13,404 nt of DNA. It comes from Firmicutes bacterium UBA6418 (lineage in GTDB: Bacteria; Bacillota; Clostridia; Peptostreptococcales; Anaerovoracaceae). The stretch lies in the NCBI GenBank assembly GCA_002439735.1, contig DJPG01000016.1:38300-51703 (forward strand), given 5' to 3'. Below are positions 1-7,274 of the stretch, in pieces. The translations under genes and the position numbers were made by a program. The stretch's first letter is position 1. Each line of letters starts with the position of its first letter. Under the pieces are notes generated by a model, which had not been told where the DNA came from, did not search any database, and worked only from the letters and a program-made list of their open reading frames with translations.

Positions 1-77
1 CGATCGCTGTGCCAAGGACATTGTACCACAAAATTCGGAGGTTAAATTGAAAATCTGATGAAAAATTTTTTCGCATA

Positions 78-86
78 TGGTATAAT
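78..86 (+). promoter_or_regulatory. Extended -10 promoter ahead of rph
   Basis: A perfect TATAAT lies at 81-86 with TG at 78-79 and one base between, which is the extended -10 form TGnTATAAT used by the housekeeping sigma factor. No good -35 box sits 16-18 bases upstream; TTGAAA at 47-52 is too far away (28-base spacer). An extended -10 can work without a strong -35. Transcription would start near 93 and leave a leader of about 75 bases before the rph start at 169. It is the best candidate promoter for the packed + strand run that follows. Confidence 0.7.
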
Positions 87-168
87 AAAGTTTACCATTG
101 CTTTCTGGGTAATGTTCGGAAAGTGAAAAGGAAAAAAGCAAAATGCGGAAATGATAGGGGAATCATAA

Positions 169-891
169 ATGAATCGAATAGACGGAAGAAAAACGGATCA
201 GATCCGGGCGGTCATCCTGACCGACGAGTTTTTGCGGAATCCGCAGGGCTCGGTATTGATCGAAGTCGGCAATACCAAAGTCATCTGCACGGCGATGGTG
301 GAAAACAATACTGCCAGACATCTGACCGGCACCGGACAGGGTTGGGTGACCGCAGAATATTCCATGCTGCCGGGTTCCACGGCGACACGAAAAAAACGGG
401 ATCGCAACGGGAAGACGGACGGCAGGAGCGTAGAGATCCAACGCCTGATCGGCCGCTCGCTGCGTTCGGTCGTCGACATGACAAAACTGGGCGAGCGTAC
501 GATCTGGATCGACTGCGACGTGATCCAGGCCGACGGCGGTACGCGAACCGCGTCGATCACCGGCGCGTTCGTGGCCATGGCAGAAGCGATGAAACAGCTC
601 AAAAAAGACGGCGAGATCGAAGAAATCCCGATCACAGGGTTCGTGTCGGCGGTCAGCGTTGGCATTGTGGACGGCGAACCGATCCTGGATCTTTGCTACG
701 AAGAAGATTCCCGCGCGATGATCGATATGAATGTTGTCATGACGGATGCGGGAGAATATATTGAGATACAGGGGACCGGTGAGGAACGTCCGTTTACGGG
801 CACAGAACTGACCCGGCTGCTCGCTCTGGCAGAAAAAGGATGCCGGGAGCTGCATGAGATACAGAGAAGCGTCATCGGTACGCTGGGCTGA
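169..891 (+). CDS. rph: Ribonuclease PH
   Basis: RNase PH is a phosphate-dependent 3'-to-5' exoribonuclease that trims tRNA precursors and other RNAs in the cytoplasm, releasing nucleoside diphosphates. The 240-residue length is normal for the family. Recognisable blocks are the N-terminal DGRKTDQIR, the stretch around residues 85-99 (GRSVEIQRLIGRSLR) and the core at about 115-133 beginning DCDVIQADGGTRTASI, followed by the region with GEERPFT. The start at 169 is supported by AGGGGAA at 156-162, six bases upstream. The next gene, an XTP/dITP pyrophosphatase, starts 17 bases after the stop, the usual rph-rdgB pairing in Bacillota and a sign of one transcript. Nothing looks truncated. Confidence 0.97.
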   Translation: MNRIDGRKTDQIRAVILTDEFLRNPQGSVLIEVGNTKVICTAMVENNTARHLTGTGQGWVTAEYSMLPGSTATRKKRDRNGKTDGRSVEIQRLIGRSLRSVVDMTKLGERTIWIDCDVIQADGGTRTASITGAFVAMAEAMKQLKKDGEIEEIPITGFVSAVSVGIVDGEPILDLCYEEDSRAMIDMNVVMTDAGEYIEIQGTGEERPFTGTELTRLLALAEKGCRELHEIQRSVIGTLG

Positions 892-908
892 GAAAGGAAG
901 ACAAAAGC

Positions 909-1532
909 ATGGAAGCAAAACAGGGGCAGGTCATTGTCATGGCATCACACAATCCGCATAAGATCAAAGAAATCGAAGCAATCACCAAAAAATTCGGTAT
1001 GCCGGTGATTTCTCGCGACGATGCGGGTGTACCGCCGGTGGAAATCGTGGAGGATGGCGAGACCTTTGAAGAAAACTCACTGAAAAAAGCACGGGAGATT
1101 CTGAAGCTCTGCGGCAGGATTACGCTGGCAGACGATTCCGGTCTGGAAGTTGAGTATCTGGGCGGCGCACCTGGCGTTTATTCGGCCAGATTCGCAGGAG
1201 AGGACGGCAACGACGCGAAGAACAACGAAAAACTGCTCAAACTTCTGGACGGTCTTAAGAAAGATGACCGCAAAGCAAAGTTCGTTTCCGTGATCACTAT
1301 GGTGTTCCCGGATGGAGAGATTCTGACAGCCAGAGGTGAATGTCCGGGTCGTATTATCACGGTGCCTGCCGGCGAAAACGGATTCGGCTATGATCCGCTG
1401 TTCGTGCCGGACGGATACAACAAGACCTTTGCCCAGCTCACCGCGGAGGAAAAAAACCGCATCAGTCATCGGGCAAAAGCCTTGGAAAAACTAGAACAAC
1501 TCCTGGACGAAAGGAAAAACAGCTGTCTATGA
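909..1532 (+). CDS. rdgB: XTP/dITP diphosphatase (RdgB/HAM1 family)
   Basis: This cytoplasmic house-cleaning enzyme hydrolyses non-canonical purine nucleoside triphosphates (XTP, ITP, dITP) to monophosphate and pyrophosphate, keeping deaminated bases out of DNA and RNA. Family signatures visible in the 207 residues are the N-terminal substrate loop SHNPHKIKE (13-21), the metal and catalytic motif DDSGLE (75-80), FGYDPLF (159-165) and the C-terminal ISHRAKAL (185-192). SHNPHK replaces the more common T-x-N-x-x-K form, a conservative change. AAAGGA about a dozen bases upstream supports the start. The stop overlaps the next start as ATGA (1529-1532), which implies translational coupling with the YihY-type gene. 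Confidence 0.96.
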   Translation: MEAKQGQVIVMASHNPHKIKEIEAITKKFGMPVISRDDAGVPPVEIVEDGETFEENSLKKAREILKLCGRITLADDSGLEVEYLGGAPGVYSARFAGEDGNDAKNNEKLLKLLDGLKKDDRKAKFVSVITMVFPDGEILTARGECPGRIITVPAGENGFGYDPLFVPDGYNKTFAQLTAEEKNRISHRAKALEKLEQLLDERKNSCL

Positions 1533-2425
1533 AAGAAAAGGCAACTTACGCAAAACAGAGACTCATGAAAATGATCATCCTTGGCATTTACCAGTTTCAG
1601 GATCCTTACTATCAGGGCGTGGCGGCACAGCTGGCTTTTTTCCTGTTCCTTTCGATTTTGCCGACGCTGATTCTTTTGTCGCAGGTTCTGGGTTTATTTT
1701 CTCTTTCTCTGGAAGAACTGCAGGAATGGGCAAACATCAATATTTCGGGCGAGGGCGTGGAACTGATCAACGATATGTTGCGCTATTCGCCATCCGGCGC
1801 CAACAATGTTTTCCTGGCGATCACTGCGTTATGGGCGGCATCGCGGGCACAGTTCGCACTGATTCGGGTGACCAATTACACATTGACCGACGGCGAATCG
1901 ACCGGCGAAGGTTATGTCAAAGATCGTATCCGTTCGATCAAGACAATCCTGGTGATGATCTTCACGATCGCCTTTTCCCTGATCGTGTTGGTATATGGTC
2001 CGATGCTGCTGCGGCTGATTTTTGGCAGAGTCCTGGGGACAGAACTGGCCAACGCGGCCTGGATCGCGTTCCGGTGGCCGGTGACGATGGGTCTGTATTT
2101 CTTGATGATTTCCTACAATTACTACGTCCTGCCGACCGAAAAAGTGCCGTACCGGGATATTGTGCCGGGCAGCCTTTTCGCCTCCATCGGTTTTTTGGTC
2201 GTGACCATTGTTTACAATCTCTATACCAATCACAGCGCCAACTACGATATCCTCTACGGATCATTTTCCAATATTGTTGTGCTATTGATGTGGTTTTGGT
2301 TCATCGCCTGGGTGATGTGTCTGGGCATTACGCTGAACCGCGTCTGGTGGGCAACCAGAAAAAAACACGCGATCCCGATCGCGGACGACGCCAAAGCGCG
2401 GAGAAAACCGCTGAATATTTTTTAG
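1529..2425 (+). CDS. YihY/BrkB-type inner-membrane protein
   Basis: This is a 298-residue polytopic membrane protein of the YihY/virulence factor BrkB family (PF03631). An early hydrophobic block contains the family-typical AAQLAFFLFLSILP (about 34-47). Further hydrophobic segments lie near residues 95-110, 135-165, 180-205, 215-235 and 245-270, giving roughly six membrane helices; the C-terminus is basic and presumably cytoplasmic. The molecular function of the family is not firmly established. Despite its older name, it is not an RNase. It starts inside the stop of rdgB (ATGA), so its translation is likely coupled. The lipid kinase gene follows after 26 bases. Confidence 0.9.
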   Translation: MKEKATYAKQRLMKMIILGIYQFQDPYYQGVAAQLAFFLFLSILPTLILLSQVLGLFSLSLEELQEWANINISGEGVELINDMLRYSPSGANNVFLAITALWAASRAQFALIRVTNYTLTDGESTGEGYVKDRIRSIKTILVMIFTIAFSLIVLVYGPMLLRLIFGRVLGTELANAAWIAFRWPVTMGLYFLMISYNYYVLPTEKVPYRDIVPGSLFASIGFLVVTIVYNLYTNHSANYDILYGSFSNIVVLLMWFWFIAWVMCLGITLNRVWWATRKKHAIPIADDAKARRKPLNIF

Positions 2426-2451
2426 GATAAGAAAACAAGGGGTAACACAAG

Positions 2452-3339
2452 ATGAGTAAGAAAGCATTGATCATTATGAATCCTTGCTCAGGAACCAAGA
2501 GAGCGAATAAATATCTGACCGATATTGTAAATACCTTTACGGTGAACGGTTATGTGTGCACCGTGATGACGACGACCAAGCGCGGCGACGGTACAGCTTA
2601 CGCAAGGAAATACGCAGCCCGGAACGATCTGGTCACCTGCATTGGCGGTGACGGTACGTTCAATGAGGTGGTTTCCGGACTTTTGCAGAGCGGAGCGAAA
2701 GTGCCGATCGGCTATATTCCGGCCGGCAGCACCAACGATTTTGCAAACAGCCTGCATCTTTCCAAGGATATTGTCAAGGCCGCCCGCGATATCGTTACGG
2801 GAGATCCGGTTCCGTTCGACATTGGAAGCTTCAATGGGCGCAGCTTTTCGTACGTGGCATCGTTCGGTGCTTTTACAAAGGCCTCCTATGCCACACCGCA
2901 GAATGTCAAGAACGCGCTCGGACATCTGGCCTATATTCTGGAGGGGATCAACAGCATTGCCTCTATTCGCGCCGAGCACATGGCCATCGAGGCTGATGGT
3001 ATCACATATGAAGGAGATTATATTTTCGGAGCCATCAGTAATTCCACTTCCATTGCCGGGATCCTGACGCTGAAACCGGAATTTGTGGATATGAGCGACG
3101 GCATGTTCGAGCTTTTGCTGGTCAAAGCACCGCGGGATCTGATCGAACTCGCAGAGATCGTGCATATGCTGACGACACAGAACTATGAGTCGGAGATGCT
3201 GACCTTTATGAACGCCGCGGAATTTCATATTCATGCGAACGCGGAAACTTCCTGGACATTAGATGGGGAATATCAGGAGGGATGCGAAGAAATAAAGGTC
3301 GAAAACCTGCATCACGCGATCAGGCTGATGATGCGCTAA
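2452..3339 (+). CDS. Diacylglycerol kinase family lipid kinase (DagK/YegS-like)
   Basis: This protein belongs to the DAGK-catalytic superfamily, soluble ATP-dependent kinases that phosphorylate lipid alcohols such as diacylglycerol at the membrane surface. The 295-residue length fits. Motifs seen are the N-terminal IMNPCSGT (8-15), the nucleotide-binding GGDGTFNE (65-72), PAGSTNDFA (90-98), and FDIGSFNGRSFSYVASFGAF, with the C-terminal DMSDGMFELLLVK block of the second domain. AAGGGG upstream of 2452 supports the start. In Gram-positive bacteria DagK recycles diacylglycerol released during lipoteichoic acid synthesis; that role here is inference, since substrate specificity cannot be read from the sequence. 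It lies in the same run as the YihY-type gene. Confidence 0.93.
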   Translation: MSKKALIIMNPCSGTKRANKYLTDIVNTFTVNGYVCTVMTTTKRGDGTAYARKYAARNDLVTCIGGDGTFNEVVSGLLQSGAKVPIGYIPAGSTNDFANSLHLSKDIVKAARDIVTGDPVPFDIGSFNGRSFSYVASFGAFTKASYATPQNVKNALGHLAYILEGINSIASIRAEHMAIEADGITYEGDYIFGAISNSTSIAGILTLKPEFVDMSDGMFELLLVKAPRDLIELAEIVHMLTTQNYESEMLTFMNAAEFHIHANAETSWTLDGEYQEGCEEIKVENLHHAIRLMMR

Positions 3340-3408
3340 CGCCTCAATGCGTTGATTTTTTCTGTGAAACTTCATGTAAAAGACAAGGAAGGAGCTTTGG
3401 ATGAAATT

Positions 3409-4200
3409 ATGAATGAATTTTTAAAACTGGCATTTCTGTTTTTTATAGGCTGCGTTCTGGGATGGGGACTGGAAGTGCTGTACCGGCATTATTCACCGGC
3501 GAACAAGACGCACCGCTGGATCAATCCTGGCTTTCTGGTCGGTCCGTATCTTCCCCTGTATGGCTTCGGTCTCTGCGCGCTGTATCTGCTGGCCTCTTTG
3601 GAGAACACCCCGCTGATCAAAGAAGTTACCTACGGCAGTAAGATCCTGCTGTTCTTGGTGATGGCAGTTGTGATGACGCTGCTGGAGTATATCGCGGGGC
3701 TGATTTTCATCAAGGGCATGAAGGTCAAGCTTTGGGACTACACGAATGAAAAATTTAATCTGCAAGGCATTATCTGCCTGAAGTTTTCCTTTTACTGGGC
3801 GCTTTTGGGGGCGGTCTATTACTTTTTGATTCATCCACACATTTTGAATGCTTTGGAATGGTTCTCACATAACCTTGCGTTCTCTTTTGTGGTGGGGATG
3901 TTTTACGGCGTTTTTTTTGTAGACCTTGCGTACTCGCTGCAAGTTATTTCCAAAGTGCGCGCCTTTGCCAAAGAGCACCAGGTGCTGATTCGCTACGAGA
4001 GGTTGCGGCAGCAGATCCGCGACAATGCCGAGGAACGAAAAGAAAAGATTCACTGGTTCTTCAGTCTCAAATCTGGCGTATCACTGCGTGATCATCTGGC
4101 GCGCTACATCGAATTGGAAAAAGTGCTGCATCCGTTGGAAGACATCAAACTGACGAGGGAGAAGGCAAAAAAGAAACAAAATGAAATCAGTACGAAATAA
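3409..4200 (+). CDS. PF06541-type membrane protein (so-called putative ABC transporter permease)
   Basis: This is a membrane protein of about 263 residues. The N-terminal half carries the features of PF06541: FFIGCVLGWGLEVLYRHYSP, then a W-I-N-P-G-F-L-x-G-P-Y-x-P-x-Y-G-x-G block, and several hydrophobic helices up to roughly residue 180. The C-terminal 80 residues are charged, Arg/Lys/Glu-rich and probably cytoplasmic. The family name refers to ABC permeases, but no ATPase partner lies nearby and transport is unproven. I choose ATG 3409: the ribosome site GGAAGGAG is at 3387-3394 and the hydrophobic N-terminus begins at once. A longer TTG-initiated reading from 3352 adds unconvincing residues. 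The 3' end overlaps the next gene by 20 bases. Confidence 0.82.
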   Translation: MNEFLKLAFLFFIGCVLGWGLEVLYRHYSPANKTHRWINPGFLVGPYLPLYGFGLCALYLLASLENTPLIKEVTYGSKILLFLVMAVVMTLLEYIAGLIFIKGMKVKLWDYTNEKFNLQGIICLKFSFYWALLGAVYYFLIHPHILNALEWFSHNLAFSFVVGMFYGVFFVDLAYSLQVISKVRAFAKEHQVLIRYERLRQQIRDNAEERKEKIHWFFSLKSGVSLRDHLARYIELEKVLHPLEDIKLTREKAKKKQNEISTK

Positions 4201-5008
4201 GAAGCTTTTTCTGCTGGATATGGATGGAACACTGTACCTAGACGAGCAGCTGTTCCCGGGAGCGGCGGATTTCCTTGCCAAGATCCGCGAAAACGGGGGC
4301 TACTACCTGTTTCTGACCAATAATTCGTCCAAGGGCGTGCAGGCCTATGTGGAGAAAATGCGCCGGATGGGAGTTCCGGCCGCGACGTCGGATTTTTTGA
4401 CCTCGGTGGACGCGGCGATCGCGTTCCTGAAGCAGCGGTACGGAACGGAAGCTCTGCAGAAAAAAATTTACATCCTTGGAACGCATTCATTTTGCGCACA
4501 GATGGAGGCGGCCGGATTCCGGCTGACGACGTCACCGGACGCCGATATCGATCTTTTACTGCTTGGTTTTGATCGTGAGCTGACCTTTCAAAAACTGGAG
4601 GACGCTTGCATCCTGCTTGGGCGTCGCAATGCGGACGGCAGCCCATATGTGGATTATTATGCGACGAATCCGGACTGGGTATGTCCGACGGCATTTGGCT
4701 TTGTGCCGGATTGTGGCTCGATGGCGTGGATGCTGGAAAAAGCGACAGGCAGAAGCCCGAAGTTTATCGGCAAGCCGGAACCGGATATGGCCTTGCTGGC
4801 AATGGAGCAATGCGGATTTTCACGATCCGAAACCTTGCTGATCGGTGACCGGCTGTATACCGATATCGCCTGCGGCAACCGTGCCGGCATCGACACGGCC
4901 TTTGTGCTCAGCGGCGAGGGGACGCTTGCGGATCTCGTAAAAGGTGAGGAAAAGCCAACCTGGGTCTTTTCGGATATCGCGGAGATCTCGCGGGAGATCT
5001 TCGGCTGA
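4181..5008 (+). CDS. HAD-IIA family phosphatase (NagD-like)
   Basis: This is a cytoplasmic haloacid-dehalogenase-superfamily hydrolase of subfamily IIA (NagD/pNPPase/PGP-like), using an aspartyl-phosphate intermediate and Mg2+. All four HAD motifs can be seen in its 275 residues: motif I DMDGTLY (13-19, nucleophile D13 and acid/base D15), motif II LTNNSSK (45-51), motif III Lys in GKPEP (197-201) and motif IV IGDRLYTDI (221-229). The large cap between motifs II and III is typical of IIA enzymes. The substrate is not predictable; relatives act on sugar phosphates, nucleotides or 2-phosphoglycolate. It begins inside the preceding gene with no strong nearby ribosome site, so translation probably depends on coupling. 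Confidence 0.93.
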   Translation: MKSVRNKKLFLLDMDGTLYLDEQLFPGAADFLAKIRENGGYYLFLTNNSSKGVQAYVEKMRRMGVPAATSDFLTSVDAAIAFLKQRYGTEALQKKIYILGTHSFCAQMEAAGFRLTTSPDADIDLLLLGFDRELTFQKLEDACILLGRRNADGSPYVDYYATNPDWVCPTAFGFVPDCGSMAWMLEKATGRSPKFIGKPEPDMALLAMEQCGFSRSETLLIGDRLYTDIACGNRAGIDTAFVLSGEGTLADLVKGEEKPTWVFSDIAEISREIFG

Positions 5009-5024
5009 TCTCCGGTTGATCTTC

Positions 5025-5111
5025 GCGCGGCGCTGCCTGAATATCGGGTCGCTCACTTGAGCGAAGTTCTGCGGCACGCAGGTAAGCGAAGCATACGGCG
5101 CACCGCCGCGC
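5025..5111. repeat. Nested inverted-repeat element between HAD and MFS genes
   Basis: The 157-bp gap after the HAD gene is filled by nested dyads. The outer arms GCGCGGCG (5025-5032) and CGCCGCGC (5104-5111) are perfect complements. Inside, TGCCTG (5034-5039) can pair with CAGGTA (5079-5084, one G-T), and TCGCTCA/TGAGCGA (5049-5055 and 5058-5064) forms a tight palindrome. TGCG/CGCA (5070-5080) gives a further small hairpin. No T-run follows, so a plain intrinsic terminator is unlikely. It could be a REP-like dispersed palindrome, an RNA structure between transcription units, or neither. The central palindrome resembles one at 9170-9189. Confidence 0.45.
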
Positions 5112-5165
5112 ATAAAAACATGATCGGAGATTCATGCGGATAAATCAAGAAACGAGGAAAAAAAC

Positions 5166-6455
5166 ATGAAACTGGATAACAAACGAACGATTCTGATCGG
5201 CTTTGCCTTTTTAGCGATCAGTGCCTTCTGGCAGGTCTATGACAACATCATCCCGCTGATCTTGAAATATACGTTTCATATCGGCGATACACTATCGGGC
5301 GGCATCATGGCGCTGGACAACATTCTGGCGTTGTTCCTGTTGCCGCTGTTTGGCGCCTGGTCGGATAGGATCAACACGAAACGCGGCAAACGAACGCCGT
5401 TTATCTTTGTCGGCACGATCCTGGCGGTGATCTTTATGCTGATCCTGCCGGCCGCTGCGAATGCGCAGAATCTGCCGCTCTTTGTCGGGGCGCTGTTCTG
5501 CACCTTGCTGTCTATGGGCGTCTTTCGCTCGCCTGCGGTATCGCTGATGCCGGATGTGACGCCGAAGCCGCTACGTTCCAAGGGCAATGCGATCATTAAT
5601 CTGATGGGTGCGGTCGGTATCATCGCGGCGCTCGGCTTGATCATGCTGTTGGTCGGCGACGGCGATACGCCGAACTACGAGCCGCTGTTTATGTCAATCG
5701 CGGTGATCATGCTCGTCTCTCTGGTAATTTTGCTCTGGAAGGTCGATGAAAACAAATTCGTCGCAGAGCGGATACAGATCGAAGAAGCCTGGGGCATTGA
5801 GGAAGAAGAGACCGAGGTGGACGAGAAGGGTAATGCGGTGCTGCCGAAACCGGTCAAACGCAGCCTGACTTTCTTGCTGCTGTCGGTGGCGTTCTGGTAT
5901 ATGGCGTACAATGCAGTGACAACGGCGTTCTCCAAATATGCGACAGAGATGTGGGGCATGGAAGGCGGTGGTTTCGCGAGTGCCTTGATGGTGGCTTCGA
6001 TCGGTGCGTTGATCTCCTTCGTTCCGGTCGGTATCATTTCCAGCAAACTGGGGCGTAAAAAGGTGATTCTGTTCGGCGTGCTGCTTCTGGCGGCCAGCTT
6101 CTTTGCGGCTTTCTTATTCAAGACACCGAATTTCGGCATCAACATCGTGTTCCTGCTGGTCGGCGTGGCATGGGCGTCGATTAATGTCAATTCCTATCCG
6201 ATGGTAGTCGAGATGTGCAAGGGCAGTGATATCGGTAAATTTACGGGGATGTACTATACGTTTTCGATGGCTGCGCAGGTGCTGACGCCGGTGCTGTCAG
6301 GCGCGTTTTTGGAACATATCGGCTACTGGACGCTGTTCCCGTACGCGACGGTTTTTTCGGTGATCGCTTTTCTGACGATGCTGATGGTCAAACATGGGGA
6401 CAGTAAGCCGCAGCCGCCGAAGGGCAAGCTCGAGGCATTTGATGTAGATGATTAA
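5166..6455 (+). CDS. Major facilitator superfamily transporter (SLC45/GPH-like)
   Basis: This is a 429-residue integral membrane transporter with about twelve hydrophobic segments in two bundles and a charged central loop at roughly 195-235, rich in Glu. The N-terminal half carries the MFS loop 2-3 signature as PLFGAWSDRINTKRGKRTPF (about 59-78), in a form typical of SLC45-like and GPH sugar carriers, so cation-coupled uptake of a sugar or glycoside is the best guess. Substrate is not readable. The matching loop of the second half appears as SSKLGRKKV. GAGGAAA a few bases upstream supports the start. The GDPD gene follows closely, suggesting one operon, but a functional link between the two is not evident. 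Confidence 0.88.
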   Translation: MKLDNKRTILIGFAFLAISAFWQVYDNIIPLILKYTFHIGDTLSGGIMALDNILALFLLPLFGAWSDRINTKRGKRTPFIFVGTILAVIFMLILPAAANAQNLPLFVGALFCTLLSMGVFRSPAVSLMPDVTPKPLRSKGNAIINLMGAVGIIAALGLIMLLVGDGDTPNYEPLFMSIAVIMLVSLVILLWKVDENKFVAERIQIEEAWGIEEEETEVDEKGNAVLPKPVKRSLTFLLLSVAFWYMAYNAVTTAFSKYATEMWGMEGGGFASALMVASIGALISFVPVGIISSKLGRKKVILFGVLLLAASFFAAFLFKTPNFGINIVFLLVGVAWASINVNSYPMVVEMCKGSDIGKFTGMYYTFSMAAQVLTPVLSGAFLEHIGYWTLFPYATVFSVIAFLTMLMVKHGDSKPQPPKGKLEAFDVDD

Positions 6456-6479
6456 GAGATATGATAAATGAGGGGAAAG

Positions 6480-7226
6480 ATGGAAAAGAGTATTTTGCTG
6501 CAGGAATTGTTAAAGCATCGCTATGCGCATCGGGGACTGCATGTCAAGCCGACGATCCCGGAGAATTCCATGGCGGCGTTTGCGCGGGCCGTCGAGGCCG
6601 GATACGGGATTGAACTGGATCTGCATCTGACCAGGGACGGCAAGCTGGCGGTGATCCATGATGCCAGTCTGAAACGGACCTGTGGTGCCGATCTTAAAAT
6701 TGAAGATCTGACGCTTGCCGAGGCGCAGGGCTACCCGCTGGAAGAAAGCGAGGAACGCATTCCGGAATTCTGTGATTTTTTGAAGCTGGTGGACGGACGC
6801 GTGCCGTTGGTAGTGGAACTGAAAGCGGAAAACCGCAATGAAAAGGCATTGACCGATGCGGCCATGCGCGCGCTTGCGGATTACGACGGCCTGTACTGCA
6901 TCGAATCGTTCAGCCCGGCAGCCGTGCGCTATCTGAAAAAAGCTTACCCGGCGGTCGTGCGCGGGCAGCTTGCGGGGGCGCTCAACAAAGAGAAAAAGAC
7001 GATCACGACGTTTCAGGATATTTTGCTCAAAAATCTTTTGGTCAATCTGGTCGGCAAGCCGGACTTCGTGGCCTATCAGTTTGAAGACCGCGATCAGGCC
7101 GCTTTTCGGCGTTTTGGCGGCGCGAAATTCATGTGGACGATCCGCAGCTATGAGGATCTCAAAACCTGCGAGGCCTGGGGCGCGGCGCCGATCTTCGAGC
7201 GCTTTGATCCGAAGGAGTATGAATAG
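6480..7226 (+). CDS. Glycerophosphodiester phosphodiesterase
   Basis: GDPD enzymes hydrolyse glycerophosphodiesters (deacylated phospholipids) to glycerol-3-phosphate and an alcohol, using a metal ion in a TIM barrel. This 248-residue protein keeps the key residues: HRG with H17 and R18, PENS (E28, N29), ELDLHLTRDG with E45 and D47, HD at 60-61, and later VVELKAE and MWTIRS. No signal peptide is evident, so it should act in the cytoplasm. I prefer ATG 6480 because AGGGGA lies just before it; the ATG at 6468 would add four residues and lacks such a site. The last 19 residues, CEAWGAAPIFERFDPKEYE, recur at the end of the next protein (see the direct repeat). After the TAG the base composition turns AT-rich. 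Confidence 0.94.
   Translation: MEKSILLQELLKHRYAHRGLHVKPTIPENSMAAFARAVEAGYGIELDLHLTRDGKLAVIHDASLKRTCGADLKIEDLTLAEAQGYPLEESEERIPEFCDFLKLVDGRVPLVVELKAENRNEKALTDAAMRALADYDGLYCIESFSPAAVRYLKKAYPAVVRGQLAGALNKEKKTITTFQDILLKNLLVNLVGKPDFVAYQFEDRDQAAFRRFGGAKFMWTIRSYEDLKTCEAWGAAPIFERFDPKEYE
7166..7223 (+). repeat. 58-bp direct repeat, copy 1 (3' end of GDPD gene)
   Basis: These 58 bases encode the GDPD C-terminus and stop just before its TAG. They recur at 8657-8714, offset by 1491 bases, with one mismatch (G7187 versus A8678), a synonymous GCG/GCA change. Similarity extends four bases further left with one more mismatch. The repeat is GC-rich like the left block, so it is native in character here. Right of it, the two copies diverge at once: TAGACAG here, AACGAGG at copy 2. 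Confidence 0.95.
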
Positions 7227-7274
7227 ACAGCGTTGCTGAAACCATACTTCGATTGCAGAAAGTGGGTGAATATC

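Noticed and set aside
2..58. Possible C-terminal end of an upstream gene reading DRCAKDIVPQNSEVKLKI then stop
   Set aside because: Eighteen codons are too few to identify anything, and the other two + frames are also open for most of this stretch.
163..918. Long minus-strand open frame (251 codons) across rph
   Set aside because: It is the shadow of rph in another frame; the protein is His/Arg/Asp-rich with no recognisable domain and no ribosome site.
5009..5165. Small minus-strand frames across the HAD-MFS gap
   Set aside because: Arg/Ala-rich shadow readings running out of the HAD gene, with no ribosome site or recognisable protein.
6970..7239. Arg-rich + strand open frame inside GDPD
   Set aside because: Alternate-frame reading of the GC-rich GDPD gene; composition is typical of a shadow frame.
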